Assembly: GCA_016937725.1 (NCBI GenBank)
Contig: JAFGVZ010000126.1
Span: forward strand, 1-23,389
Source: Paracoccaceae bacterium
Lineage (GTDB): Bacteria; Pseudomonadota; Alphaproteobacteria; Rhodobacterales; Rhodobacteraceae
Reading direction: 5' to 3'
DNA: 23,389 nucleotides
How positions within the stretch are numbered: position 1 is the first letter of the stretch; each line of letters begins with the position of its first letter. Position numbers and translations under genes: made by a program. The notes under the pieces were generated by a model that was given only the letters and a program-made list of their open reading frames with translations, was not told the origin of the DNA and searched no databases. This document shows, in pieces, positions 7,743 through 15,201 of the stretch.

Positions 7743-7789
7743 GAAATTCTTGCAAAGAATTTCATCCGAAGTCTTCAAAAGACTTCGGA
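7743..7789. repeat. Two perfect tandem hairpins between phnJ and phnK
   Basis: Hairpin 1 has 9-bp arms GAAATTCTT (7743-7751) and AAGAATTTC (7755-7763) with loop GCA. One base later, hairpin 2 has 11-bp arms TCCGAAGTCTT (7765-7775) and AAGACTTCGGA (7779-7789) with loop CAA. Neither is followed by a T run, so they do not look like an intrinsic terminator. The right arm of hairpin 2 includes the GGA of the phnK ribosome site GGAGG (7787-7791). A 23-codon reading frame (7732-7803) bridges the gap: its ATG overlaps the phnJ stop, has AAGGA 6 nt upstream, and its TGA overlaps the phnK ATG. A small mobile or repeated palindromic unit, or a processing/stability element, is plausible. Confidence 0.75.
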
Positions 7790-7799
7790 GGCGCGCCCA

Positions 7800-8570
7800 A
7801 TGACACCTTTGTTGTCTGTTCAGGGTGTAACCAAGCACTATGGCCCGCATATCGGCTGCGCCGATGTGTCCTTCGACCTTTACCCCGGAGAGGTGATGGG
7901 AATCGTTGGCGAAAGCGGGTCTGGAAAATCGACATTGCTGAATTGCATGGCCGGTCATTTGGTTCCCGATTCTGGCCAAGTGGTGTTTGACACCCGAGGC
8001 CACGGCCCGCGCGACACCGTCACGATGAGCGAACCCGAACGCCGGATGTTGGCGCGCACCGATTGGGCCTTTGTGCACCAGCATGCCCGCGACGGGCTGC
8101 GCATGGGCGTCAGTGCCGGCGGCAATGTGGGCGAGCGGCTGATGGCCGTGGGCGCGCGCAATTATGCCGATATCCGCGCCAAGGCCACCGATTGGCTGGG
8201 CCGGGTCGAGATTGACGCCGCACGCGTCGATGACCGGCCCACGACATTCTCGGGCGGGATGCAGCAACGCTTGCAAATTGCGCGCAACCTTGTGACCGGG
8301 CCGCGCTTGGTGTTCATGGACGAACCGACGGGCGGGCTGGATGTGTCGGTGCAGGCGCGGCTTCTGGACCTGTTGCGCGGGCTGGTGCGCGATATGGGGC
8401 TGTCTGCGATCATCGTCACCCATGACCTGGCGGTGGTGCGCTTGCTGGCGGATCGGCTGATGGTCATGAAATCGGGCCGCGTGGTCGAAGCGGGTCTGAC
8501 CGATCAGGTGCTTGACGATCCGCAGCACGCCTATAGCCAGCTTCTTGTCAGTTCCGTTTTGCAGGTCTGA
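7800..8570 (+). CDS. phnK: C-P lyase ABC-type ATPase PhnK
   Basis: PhnK, 256 residues (E. coli 252), an ABC-family ATPase that docks on PhnJ in the core complex; it is not a transporter subunit. Walker A is GESGSGKST (37-45), the signature is SGGMQQ (151-156), Walker B is LVFMDE (170-175) and the switch His is H208. The ATG at 7800 is chosen because it opens with the conserved MTPLLSVQGVTKHYG and has a GGAGG 8 nt upstream. The frame is open further upstream, but those codons lie in the hairpin region and phnJ. Part of the ribosome site is within the hairpin stem, so initiation could depend on unwinding by ribosomes arriving from phnJ. Confidence 0.96.
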   Translation: MTPLLSVQGVTKHYGPHIGCADVSFDLYPGEVMGIVGESGSGKSTLLNCMAGHLVPDSGQVVFDTRGHGPRDTVTMSEPERRMLARTDWAFVHQHARDGLRMGVSAGGNVGERLMAVGARNYADIRAKATDWLGRVEIDAARVDDRPTTFSGGMQQRLQIARNLVTGPRLVFMDEPTGGLDVSVQARLLDLLRGLVRDMGLSAIIVTHDLAVVRLLADRLMVMKSGRVVEAGLTDQVLDDPQHAYSQLLVSSVLQV

Positions 8571-8573
8571 GCC

Positions 8574-9257
8574 ATGATAGAGCTTCACAACGTTTCCAAG
8601 ACCTTCACCTTGCACAATCAGGGCAGTGCCGTGATCGAGGTGATCCATGGCGCGACCTTCGCGGTGGCCCCCGGTGAATGCGTGGCGTTGACCGGCGCGT
8701 CGGGTGCCGGGAAATCCACGTTGATGCGGATGATCTATGGCAATTACCTGACGCAAGCGGGCGAAATTCGCATTGGCGGGGTCGATATCGTGCAGGCGCA
8801 GCCGCGCGAGATCATTGCGCTGCGCCGCGACGTGCTGGGCTATGTCAGCCAGTTTCTGCGCGTGGTGCCGCGTGTGCCGACGCTGGAGGTGGTGGCAGAG
8901 CCGCTGCGCGCCTTGGGTGTGCCCGCAGCAGATGCGCAGGCCCGCGCCAAGGCGCTTCTGGCCCGGTTGAACATTCCAGAACGGTTATGGTCCTTGTCGC
9001 CGACCACCTTTTCGGGCGGCGAGCAACAGCGCGTGAACATTGCCCGCGGCTTTGCCCATGCCTATCCGGCGATGTTGCTCGATGAACCCACAGCAAGCCT
9101 TGACGCCGCCAACCGCGAGGTCGTGCTGTCTTTGATTGAAGAGGCCAAGGCGCGCGGCGCGGCCATTATCGGCATTTTCCATGACGAGGCCGCGCGCGCC
9201 CGCCTCTGCGACCGCGAGATTGATGTTGGCCGCTTCAGCCCCGGGCTGGCCGCATGA
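8574..9257 (+). CDS. phnL: C-P lyase ABC-type ATPase PhnL
   Basis: PhnL, 227 residues (E. coli 226), the second ABC-type ATPase of the C-P lyase system, required for phosphonate breakdown and associated with the PhnG-K complex. Walker A is GASGAGKST (41-49), the signature is SGGEQQ (147-152), Walker B is MLLDE (167-171), and H203 lies in the switch region. The start is 3 nt after the phnK stop, and the stop overlaps phnN as ATGA. Nothing unusual was noticed. Confidence 0.96.
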   Translation: MIELHNVSKTFTLHNQGSAVIEVIHGATFAVAPGECVALTGASGAGKSTLMRMIYGNYLTQAGEIRIGGVDIVQAQPREIIALRRDVLGYVSQFLRVVPRVPTLEVVAEPLRALGVPAADAQARAKALLARLNIPERLWSLSPTTFSGGEQQRVNIARGFAHAYPAMLLDEPTASLDAANREVVLSLIEEAKARGAAIIGIFHDEAARARLCDREIDVGRFSPGLAA

Positions 9258-9814
9258 CCCAAGCACACCAAACGGCTGGGCGTCTGATCGCCGTTGTCGG
9301 CCCCTCTGGCGTGGGCAAAGACAGCGTGATGGCCGGACTTCAGAACGCCCTGCCCCATCTGCATCTGGTGCGCCGGGTCATCACCCGTGCGCCCGGTCTG
9401 GGTGGCGAAGCGTATGATGCGGTCACCGTCGCCCAATTTCAGGCCATGGTCGAAGACGGCGCTTTCGCGGTGCATTGGGGCGCGCATGGCTTGCACTATG
9501 GCATTCCCATCGCGGTGCAGCACCATCTTGCCGCGGGCACCGATTGTCTTGCCAATTTCTCGCGCAAAGCGCTGCCCCAAGCCGCCGCGATGTTTCCAAG
9601 GCTGATCGTTCTGAATATTACCGCCAAACCCGACACGATTGCGCGGCGTCTGGCCGCGCGCGGGCGCGAAACGGGTTCAGAGATCGCCCATCGTCTGGCC
9701 CAAGCCGAAAAGCCGTTGCCGCCGGGGCTGAACGTGGTCGAGCTTGCCAATGATGGCCCGCTGTCACAGACTGTGGCGCAAGCTGTGGCGCTGCTTCAAC
9801 CGTCCAGCGTGTAG
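9254..9814 (+). CDS. phnN: Ribose 1,5-bisphosphate phosphokinase PhnN
   Basis: PhnN, 186 residues (E. coli 185), phosphorylates ribose 1,5-bisphosphate to PRPP with ATP, the last step returning the ribose carrier to metabolism. The P-loop is GPSGVGKDS (16-24), with the Lys-Asp form usual for PhnN. RRVITRAP (about 40-47) is the guanylate-kinase-like substrate segment. It is coupled to phnL by a 4-nt overlap. Its 3' end overlaps the convergent DUF1045 gene by 19 nt. For PhnN to have substrate, the cyclic phosphate left by PhnJ must be opened, and no phnP gene is seen in the window. Confidence 0.95.
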   Translation: MTQAHQTAGRLIAVVGPSGVGKDSVMAGLQNALPHLHLVRRVITRAPGLGGEAYDAVTVAQFQAMVEDGAFAVHWGAHGLHYGIPIAVQHHLAAGTDCLANFSRKALPQAAAMFPRLIVLNITAKPDTIARRLAARGRETGSEIAHRLAQAEKPLPPGLNVVELANDGPLSQTVAQAVALLQPSSV

Positions 9815-10467
9815 CGATGCAGCATCTGGAACCGCCCATCCGCCCGCTCGCCACAAAGCGCGATCTGGTCCAGCACGAAGGGTGCAGGCAGTTCGGGCAA
9901 TGTGCTGCGGACTTCTTCGGCCCAAACCGCGATCTCGGTTTCTGGCAAACGCCCCGACAGGGTCAGGTGGAACCGAAACTCTTCCATCACGTAGGGATAC
10001 CCCCATCGCAACAGCAGCGCGTCTTGCCGCGCGCTCAACCCGGCAGCGCGACGGCGCGCCAATTCGGACGCACTGGCCGGGGCGCGAAACGGATCAAGGT
10101 CACGAATACAGGCCTGCGCAATGCGCTGCACACCGTCCGTTTCCCCCTGCGGGACCAGCGCCAGAAAGCCGCCCAAAAGGGTCAGTTCCAAGCCATCACA
10201 GACCGCAGGCGACAGCGATGCCGCAAGCTTTGCCGTGGCCTTTTCCAAATCGGCAACGCTCTGCGCGTTGACCAGCCTGAATGGTGGCTTCAAAGTGCCA
10301 TGAAAGCCATACTTGCGCGGTGTCATGGTGATGTCATGCAAACCCGGCACGAGGGGCTGGCGCACCTCTTGGCCGCGCACCACATCCCAACCCAGCCACG
10401 ATGCGCCGAACTCTGCCAAGGGTCCTTCGGGCGGAAGATAGTAAATTGCAAATCGAGAGAATGACAT
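9796..10467 (-). CDS. DUF1045 phosphonate-operon protein with 2H phosphoesterase motifs
   Basis: Protein of 223 residues of the DUF1045 / 'phosphonate metabolism operon protein' family (TIGR03223 type). It carries two H-x-T motifs, H56-G-T58 (YGFHGTLKPPF) and H167-L-T169 (FRFHLTL), about 110 residues apart. This is the hallmark arrangement of 2H phosphoesterases (LigT and cyclic phosphodiesterase-like enzymes). The start chosen is the ATG before SFSRFAIYYLPP, with AAAGGGG about 6 nt upstream; the frame could extend 25 codons further. It is the only leftward gene between phnN and phnM. The family's function is not established to my knowledge. Cleavage of 5-phosphoribosyl 1,2-cyclic phosphate is a reasonable guess. 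Confidence 0.9.
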   Translation of the reverse strand: MSFSRFAIYYLPPEGPLAEFGASWLGWDVVRGQEVRQPLVPGLHDITMTPRKYGFHGTLKPPFRLVNAQSVADLEKATAKLAASLSPAVCDGLELTLLGGFLALVPQGETDGVQRIAQACIRDLDPFRAPASASELARRRAAGLSARQDALLLRWGYPYVMEEFRFHLTLSGRLPETEIAVWAEEVRSTLPELPAPFVLDQIALCGERADGRFQMLHRYTLDG

Positions 10468-11659
10468 GATTTCCCCTTTCCCCACGGCCTCTGTGACAAA
10501 GGCGTGTGACAGCGATGTGTCAAGCGCGTTGTGCTTGTCCAATGCGCAGCTTGTCTTGCCAGATCAGGTGCTGACCGGGTCCGTGACCATCGAACAGGGC
10601 GTTATTCGTGCCATTGCCGAGGGCGATCATGTGCCCGAAGGTGCCGTGGATTGTGGCGGCGATCTAGTTCTTCCCGGCCTTGTCGAATTGCACACCGACA
10701 ATCTGGAACGCCATATCGAACCGCGCCCGGATGTGGATTGGCCGCACCTGTCTGCCTTGCTGGCGCATGACGCCGAATTGGCCTCGACCGGCATTACGAC
10801 CGTATTCGATGCGCTGCGGGTCGGGTCCATCCATAGCGGCAAGGCGCGCTATACCGATTATGCCCGCAAGCTGGCCGATGAATTGCTGTCCGCGCGCGCG
10901 GCGGGCTTTTTCAAGATCAGCCATTTCCTGCATTTGCGCGCCGAAATTTGTTCCGAGACCTTGCTGGAAGAACTGGCGGCCTTCGGGCCACAAGACCGTG
11001 TTGGCATTGTGAGCCTGATGGATCACACGCCGGGACAACGCCAGTTCCGCGATCTGACGGCGCTGAAAACCTATGTCACCAAGAAACGCGGTTTGACGGA
11101 AGACGAATTTGCCGAGCATGTGAAAATGCTGCTGGAGCTGCAAGTGCGCTTCGGCGCCAAGCATCAAACCGGCGCGGTGAGCGAAGCTGTTCGCCTTGGC
11201 GCGGTGCTTGCCAGCCATGACGACACGACGGCGGATCATGTTGCCACCTCCAGTGCCAACGGTGTGGGATTCGCGGAATTTCCGACCACGGTGGAGGCTG
11301 CAAGCGCCTGCCGCGACCATGGCATAGCCGTGATGATGGGCGCGCCGAACCTGATCCGGGGTGGCTCGCATTCCGGCAATGTCGCGGCAGAAGACTTGGC
11401 CAAGGCCGATTTTCTGGACATCGTCTCGTCCGATTATGTGCCTTCGGCGCTGTTATTGGCGGCGTTTCGCCTTGCCGATATCTGGCAAGACCTGCCCCGC
11501 GCCGTGGCCACCGTCACCCGCAACCCCGCTCAGGCGGTGCGCTTGCAAGACCGTGGCGCGTTGCAACCGGGGCTGCGCGGCGATGTGCTGCGGGTCCGCC
11601 CTGTTGGTCAGACACCTTTGCTGCGCGGGGTCTGGAGCCAAGGTATCAAGGTTGGCTAA
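10466..11659 (+). CDS. phnM: PhnM, ribose 1-phosphonate 5-triphosphate diphosphatase
   Basis: PhnM of the amidohydrolase superfamily hydrolyses the 5-triphosphate of the ribose-phosphonate adduct to the 5-phosphate and pyrophosphate. Metal-site and family motifs seen are ELHTDNLE, LMDHTPGQRQF, ASHDDTT, EFPTTVEAA, GAPNLIRGGSHSGN and SSDYVPSALL. From the ATG at 10466 the protein is 397 residues; an GAGAGA ribosome-like site lies about 6 nt upstream. Comparison with E. coli PhnM (378) suggests translation may instead begin near the TTG at 10529 or GTG at 10517. The 10466 start would share the palindrome CATG with the start codon of the divergent DUF1045 gene. The family assignment is firm; the start is not. 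Confidence 0.95.
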   Translation: MISPFPTASVTKACDSDVSSALCLSNAQLVLPDQVLTGSVTIEQGVIRAIAEGDHVPEGAVDCGGDLVLPGLVELHTDNLERHIEPRPDVDWPHLSALLAHDAELASTGITTVFDALRVGSIHSGKARYTDYARKLADELLSARAAGFFKISHFLHLRAEICSETLLEELAAFGPQDRVGIVSLMDHTPGQRQFRDLTALKTYVTKKRGLTEDEFAEHVKMLLELQVRFGAKHQTGAVSEAVRLGAVLASHDDTTADHVATSSANGVGFAEFPTTVEAASACRDHGIAVMMGAPNLIRGGSHSGNVAAEDLAKADFLDIVSSDYVPSALLLAAFRLADIWQDLPRAVATVTRNPAQAVRLQDRGALQPGLRGDVLRVRPVGQTPLLRGVWSQGIKVG

Positions 11660-11745
11660 AACGTCCCGGACCGGGCAATACTGGCGGATCGGGCTGCACA
11701 AAAGCCCGGCCTAGCACATGGCATAACAGGATGGAGCGGGGCGAA

Positions 11746-12951
11746 ATGCTGACCTTTGTTGGCGCGCAGGTGTATCTGCCGGGTGAAATTGCCGACACCA
11801 ACGTCACGTTCAGCGATGGCCAGATCGTCGAGATAGGCGGTTCCGCGCAGGGCGCGGTGGTCGATGCGCGCGGGCTGATCCTTGCGCCTGCCCTGATCGA
11901 CCTGCATGGCGATGCGTTCGAGCGTCAGTTGATGCCGCGCCCCGGTGTTTACTTTCCGACCGAAACGGCACTGCTCGACACGGATCGTCAGCTTGCCGCG
12001 AACGGGATCGCCACGGCCTATCACGCCATCACGCTGGGATGGGAGCCGGGGCTGCGCGACGTGGCACGCGGGCGCGAGATTATGCAGGCCCTGCGCGATC
12101 TGGCCCCGCGCTTGACCGTAGAGCACCGCGTGCAACTTCGGTGGGAAACCTTCGCCTTTGAAGCTTTGGACGTGATCGACTGGGCGTTTCGGGGGCCGCT
12201 GCTGCCGTCGGTGGCATTCAACGACCACACATCCATGACCATGCGGGCCTACAATGTGTCCGTGCAAGATCGCGGGTTCGAATTGTCGCCAGATTTCTCG
12301 ATCGCCGCCTTGGATGATGCCCGAATGATCCAGCGCACCGCGTCAAGCGCACAGCGCGCGGGCCTTGGCAACGCCGAGTATATCGCGCTTTTGGGCTGCG
12401 TCTGGAACCGACGTGACGACGTGCCCGACGCGATTGCACAGGTCGCAGCAATGGCCCGCGCGGCAGGTGCGCCCATGCTTAGCCATGACGACACCCGCGC
12501 CGAAACCCGCAGTTATTTCCGCAAGCTTGGGGCCAATGTAGCAGAATTCCCGATGACCCTGGAAGCCGCTCAAGCCGCGCGTGCAGGTGGCGACAGGATC
12601 ATCTTTGGCGCGCCCAACGCGGTGCGCGGCGGCAGCCATATCGGATCTTTGGGCGCGGGGGACATGGTCGAAGCGGGGTTATGCGATGCGCTGGCGTCGG
12701 ATTACTTCTACCCTGCCCTGCTGGCCGCCATGGCCAGGCTGGATGCAGAGCGCCGCGCGGATCGGCTGGCGCTTTGGGCGCTAATCTCTGGCGGTCCGGC
12801 ACAGGCCATGAATTTGCCCGACCGCGGCGACATTACAATTGGCAAACGCGCTGATCTGGTGCTGGTGGACTGGCCCGATGGCGCGGCCCCCGCCATTCAC
12901 GGTACATGGGTTGCCGGGCGCTGCGCGTATCGTGGTATGCCAGCGGGATGA
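11746..12951 (+). CDS. Second PhnM-like amidohydrolase (diverged paralogue)
   Basis: Amidohydrolase of 401 residues related to the upstream PhnM and keeping the same ordered motifs: DLHGDAFER (H54, D56), LSHDDTRAE, EFPMTLEAA, GAPNAVRGGSHIG and ASDYFYPALL. The HTDN of PhnM is HGDA here and the middle third differs markedly, so this is a paralogue of old divergence, not a recent copy. The ATG at 11746 matches the family N-terminus (MLTFVGAQVYLPG) and has GGAG 9 nt upstream; an ATG five codons earlier (11731) has no spacing for a ribosome site. The 86-nt gap after phnM holds two short GC hairpins without T runs. The stop overlaps the MFS start (ATGA). It may hydrolyse a related adduct; the substrate is unknown. 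Confidence 0.9.
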   Translation: MLTFVGAQVYLPGEIADTNVTFSDGQIVEIGGSAQGAVVDARGLILAPALIDLHGDAFERQLMPRPGVYFPTETALLDTDRQLAANGIATAYHAITLGWEPGLRDVARGREIMQALRDLAPRLTVEHRVQLRWETFAFEALDVIDWAFRGPLLPSVAFNDHTSMTMRAYNVSVQDRGFELSPDFSIAALDDARMIQRTASSAQRAGLGNAEYIALLGCVWNRRDDVPDAIAQVAAMARAAGAPMLSHDDTRAETRSYFRKLGANVAEFPMTLEAAQAARAGGDRIIFGAPNAVRGGSHIGSLGAGDMVEAGLCDALASDYFYPALLAAMARLDAERRADRLALWALISGGPAQAMNLPDRGDITIGKRADLVLVDWPDGAAPAIHGTWVAGRCAYRGMPAG

Positions 12952-14174
12952 ATGTGCCAAAGCTTGACCGCGATTACCTGCCCGCCATCGGTCTGGGGAT
13001 AACCCAGATCATGGGCTATGGCACGCTGATGTATGCCTATGCCGTGCTTTTGCCGGAGATGGCGAAGGATTTGGGGCTGTCGCTGTCGGAAGTGTTCGGC
13101 ATCCTGTCGCTTGGGCTGTTCTTTGGCGGGCTTGTTGCCCCGCTTGCAGGAAAACTGGTGGACCGCTTCGGGGGGCGCTGGGTTATGACGCTGGGGTCGG
13201 TCGTGGCCAGCCTTGCGCTGATTGCCCTGAGCCAGGTCGAAGGGCGCATCAGCCTCTTCGCGCTGATCCTTCTGGCCGAAGGCGCAGGCATGTTCGTGCT
13301 ATATAACGTGGCCTTTGCCAGCGTGGCGCGACTGGATCTTCGGGTTTTGCCGCAGCGCTCGATTTCGGTCATCACGCTCTTTGGCGGCGTCGCCTCGACC
13401 ATTTTCTGGCCGCTGACGCTGGCGCTGTTCAACCGTTTCGGGTGGGAGGCGACATGGGTGATCTTGGGGATCAGCAGCTTGCTGGTCTGCACCCCGATCC
13501 ATTTCTTCGTGCTGCGCGGGCGCGAACGCGCCGCCGATGCCCCCAAGCCACACACGGCCCCTGATTGGCCCGAACTGACAGGGCGCTTGCGCAACCGCGC
13601 AATGCTCTGGATGGTCGTGTCTTTCGTCTTTTCCGGCTACCTGATGGGCGCGGTCATGACGCTCTGGGTAACCAATGTGCAAGATTTGGGCCATACCGCC
13701 GCCATGGCCGCCCTTGCCGGTGCCGTGATTGGCCCGTTTAAAACCGTGGGCCGCTTTTTCGAGATGCTGGTCAGCCGCGCCATGTATCCCCTGATGACCT
13801 ATGCCCTAAGCCTTGGGCTGATGCTGTCAGGCTTTATCGCCTTGCTAACCCTTGGCTTTACCCTGCCGGGCTTGTTGCTGGCCGCCGCGCTTTACGGCAT
13901 GGGCGATGGCATCAAGACCATTGCGCGCGGCACGTTGCCCTTGGCGCTGTTCGGGTCCAAGGGCTATGGCGCGCGGCTGGGCTGGATATCTTTCGTGCAA
14001 TTGGGCATTAACGCCTCTGCCCCCTTCGTCTTTGCTTGGGTGACGCAAGCCTATGGGGGGTGGTGGTCCTTCGCGGGTATGGCGATGTGCCTGTGCTGCG
14101 CCATTGCCGTCTTCCTGCTGATACCTGACCCAAGAAAACACAGGCTTTCCTCCGGGCCTGCGCCGCAGGTTTGA
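12948..14174 (+). CDS. MFS transporter linked to phnM
   Basis: Major facilitator superfamily permease of 408 residues with about 12 hydrophobic segments and the loop 2-3 motif GKLVDRFGGRWV (about 63-74). The N-terminal half runs from YLPAIGLGITQIMGYGTLMYA, and a hydrophilic central loop holds the RGRERAADAPKP stretch near residue 190. The start ATG overlaps the stop of the second phnM-like gene; the frame is open further upstream but inside that gene. Coupling to phnM genes suggests uptake of a phosphonate or phosphonate ester, or export of a reaction product. The overall look is of an OFA/monocarboxylate-type carrier, but the substrate cannot be read from sequence. Confidence 0.88.
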   Translation: MNVPKLDRDYLPAIGLGITQIMGYGTLMYAYAVLLPEMAKDLGLSLSEVFGILSLGLFFGGLVAPLAGKLVDRFGGRWVMTLGSVVASLALIALSQVEGRISLFALILLAEGAGMFVLYNVAFASVARLDLRVLPQRSISVITLFGGVASTIFWPLTLALFNRFGWEATWVILGISSLLVCTPIHFFVLRGRERAADAPKPHTAPDWPELTGRLRNRAMLWMVVSFVFSGYLMGAVMTLWVTNVQDLGHTAAMAALAGAVIGPFKTVGRFFEMLVSRAMYPLMTYALSLGLMLSGFIALLTLGFTLPGLLLAAALYGMGDGIKTIARGTLPLALFGSKGYGARLGWISFVQLGINASAPFVFAWVTQAYGGWWSFAGMAMCLCCAIAVFLLIPDPRKHRLSSGPAPQV

Positions 14175-14179
14175 GCGAG

Positions 14180-14214
14180 CCTTTATCGTGCATTCACGTA
14201 AAGGGTGGTTTGTT
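14180..14214 (+). terminator. Possible terminator after the phnM-MFS genes
   Basis: Six nucleotides after the MFS stop an inverted repeat can fold: CCTTTA (14180-14185), a bulged T, CGTG (14187-14190), loop CATT, CACG (14195-14198), TAAAGG (14199-14204). The following GTGGTTTGTT is only a weak T tract. It also lies between convergent genes, where a terminator is expected. Confidence 0.5.
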
Positions 14215-14224
14215 GAAAGCCGCG

Positions 14225-14980
14225 CTAGATCGACCCCGCCTCGACCATGAAGTTTTGCGCCGTGCACATGGCCGCATCGTCCGAGGCCAGAAACAGGACC
14301 ATCCGCGCAACATAGACGGGGTCGATAGGATCGGGCAGGCATTGACGGTCGACTTGTTTGGCAAGGGCTTCGGGCGTGACCCAAAGTTGCTTTTGTCGCT
14401 CTGTCATGATCCAGCCGGGCACGATCGTGTTGACCCGAATGCGGTGATGACCAAGGTCGCGCGCCATGCTGCGCGTCAGGCCATGCACTGCCGATTTCGC
14501 CGTGGCATAGGCCGGGAACCCGCCGCCCGCTTCCCACCACGAATTCGACCCCAAATTGATGATTGACCCACGCCCGGCCTTTATCATCGCGGGTGCGACC
14601 GCTTGGATGGCAAAGAACATATGGCGCAGGTTCGTGGCCATGCGCTCATCCCAATAGTCTGGCGTCACGTCGCGCCAATCGTGCCGATCATCATGGGCGG
14701 CGTTGTTGACAAGAATGTCGGCATCGCCAAGCTTGCGGGCCAAAGCCGCGAAAGCCGCTTGCAGCGCCGCGATGTTGCGCAGGTCGCACGTTTCGAAAGC
14801 ATGATCGCTGCCGATTTCGTCCAGCAGCGCCGCGCCCGCATTCGCATTCAGGTCCACAAAGCCGACCTTGGCCCCCTGCTCGGCAAAGGCGCGGACGGTT
14901 TCGGCCCCGATACCGCCCGCCCCGCCTGTCAGAAAAACCGTTTTTCCGCGTAAGCTGGGATAGGATGCAAAACTGTTCAT
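14225..14980 (-). CDS. SDR sugar dehydrogenase, D-xylose/aldose 1-dehydrogenase-like
   Basis: SDR of 251 residues resembling Caulobacter D-xylose 1-dehydrogenase as I recall it (shared YPSLxGK start, NNAxxDDRH, YWDERxxxNLRHM, QAVAPxM, VLFLASDDA). Cofactor motif TGGAGGIG (18-25), an acidic residue after beta-2 (FVD43, favouring NAD), catalytic S145, Y158 and K162 are present; NNAG is NNAA (92-95). It probably oxidises an aldose to its lactone in the cytoplasm. The ATG has GAGAGG about 6 nt upstream. It stands alone between convergent phn genes and the PepSY genes, with its own 220-nt upstream region. No sugar-uptake gene is adjacent, so the exact substrate (xylose, arabinose, galactose, fucose) is open. 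Confidence 0.88.
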   Translation of the reverse strand: MNSFASYPSLRGKTVFLTGGAGGIGAETVRAFAEQGAKVGFVDLNANAGAALLDEIGSDHAFETCDLRNIAALQAAFAALARKLGDADILVNNAAHDDRHDWRDVTPDYWDERMATNLRHMFFAIQAVAPAMIKAGRGSIINLGSNSWWEAGGGFPAYATAKSAVHGLTRSMARDLGHHRIRVNTIVPGWIMTERQKQLWVTPEALAKQVDRQCLPDPIDPVYVARMVLFLASDDAAMCTAQNFMVEAGSI

Positions 14981-15150
14981 ACGGCCTCTCGTTTCATGAC
15001 GCGTTCAGGTTCGGGGCTAGGCGACAAAAGCCCGACACACCCCGCACTCTTACATTCCGAACGGATTGAGCGCACGCCCCGGAATGAGAGACGCGCGCTG
15101 GAAAATCCTGTCGGCGGATTCTTGGTTTTCCTGAATAGGCCCAATCCAGC

Positions 15151-15183
15151 AAAAACGCCCGGCCTTGCCGTGGCAAAACCGGG
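15151..15183 (-). terminator. Rho-independent terminator of the first PepSY gene
   Basis: Read on the minus strand, a hairpin of 5 + 4 bp (CCGGG/CCCGG at 15158-15162 and 15179-15183; TTGC/GCAA at 15165-15168 and 15173-15176; 2x2 internal loop; tetraloop) is followed two bases later by TTTTT (15155-15151). It begins about 18 nt after the stop of the PepSY gene at 15202. Confidence 0.75.
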
Positions 15184-15201
15184 GCTGTGGCATACCAACC
15201 G

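Noticed and set aside
7732..7803. The 23-codon frame between phnJ and phnK as a functional peptide gene
   Set aside because: It has a good ribosome site, but the sequence is dictated by the two hairpins, so it is more likely a coupling device or by-product than a peptide with its own function; kept only as a finding.
7542..8756. 404-codon open frame on the minus strand opposite phnJ-phnK-phnL
   Set aside because: Spans the ends of three unambiguous genes and the hairpin region; His/Gln-rich shadow translation.
14977..15198. 73-codon minus-strand frame ending at the aldose dehydrogenase-like SDR start
   Set aside because: No family resemblance I can support, it runs through the upstream terminator hairpin, and no convincing ribosome site was seen.
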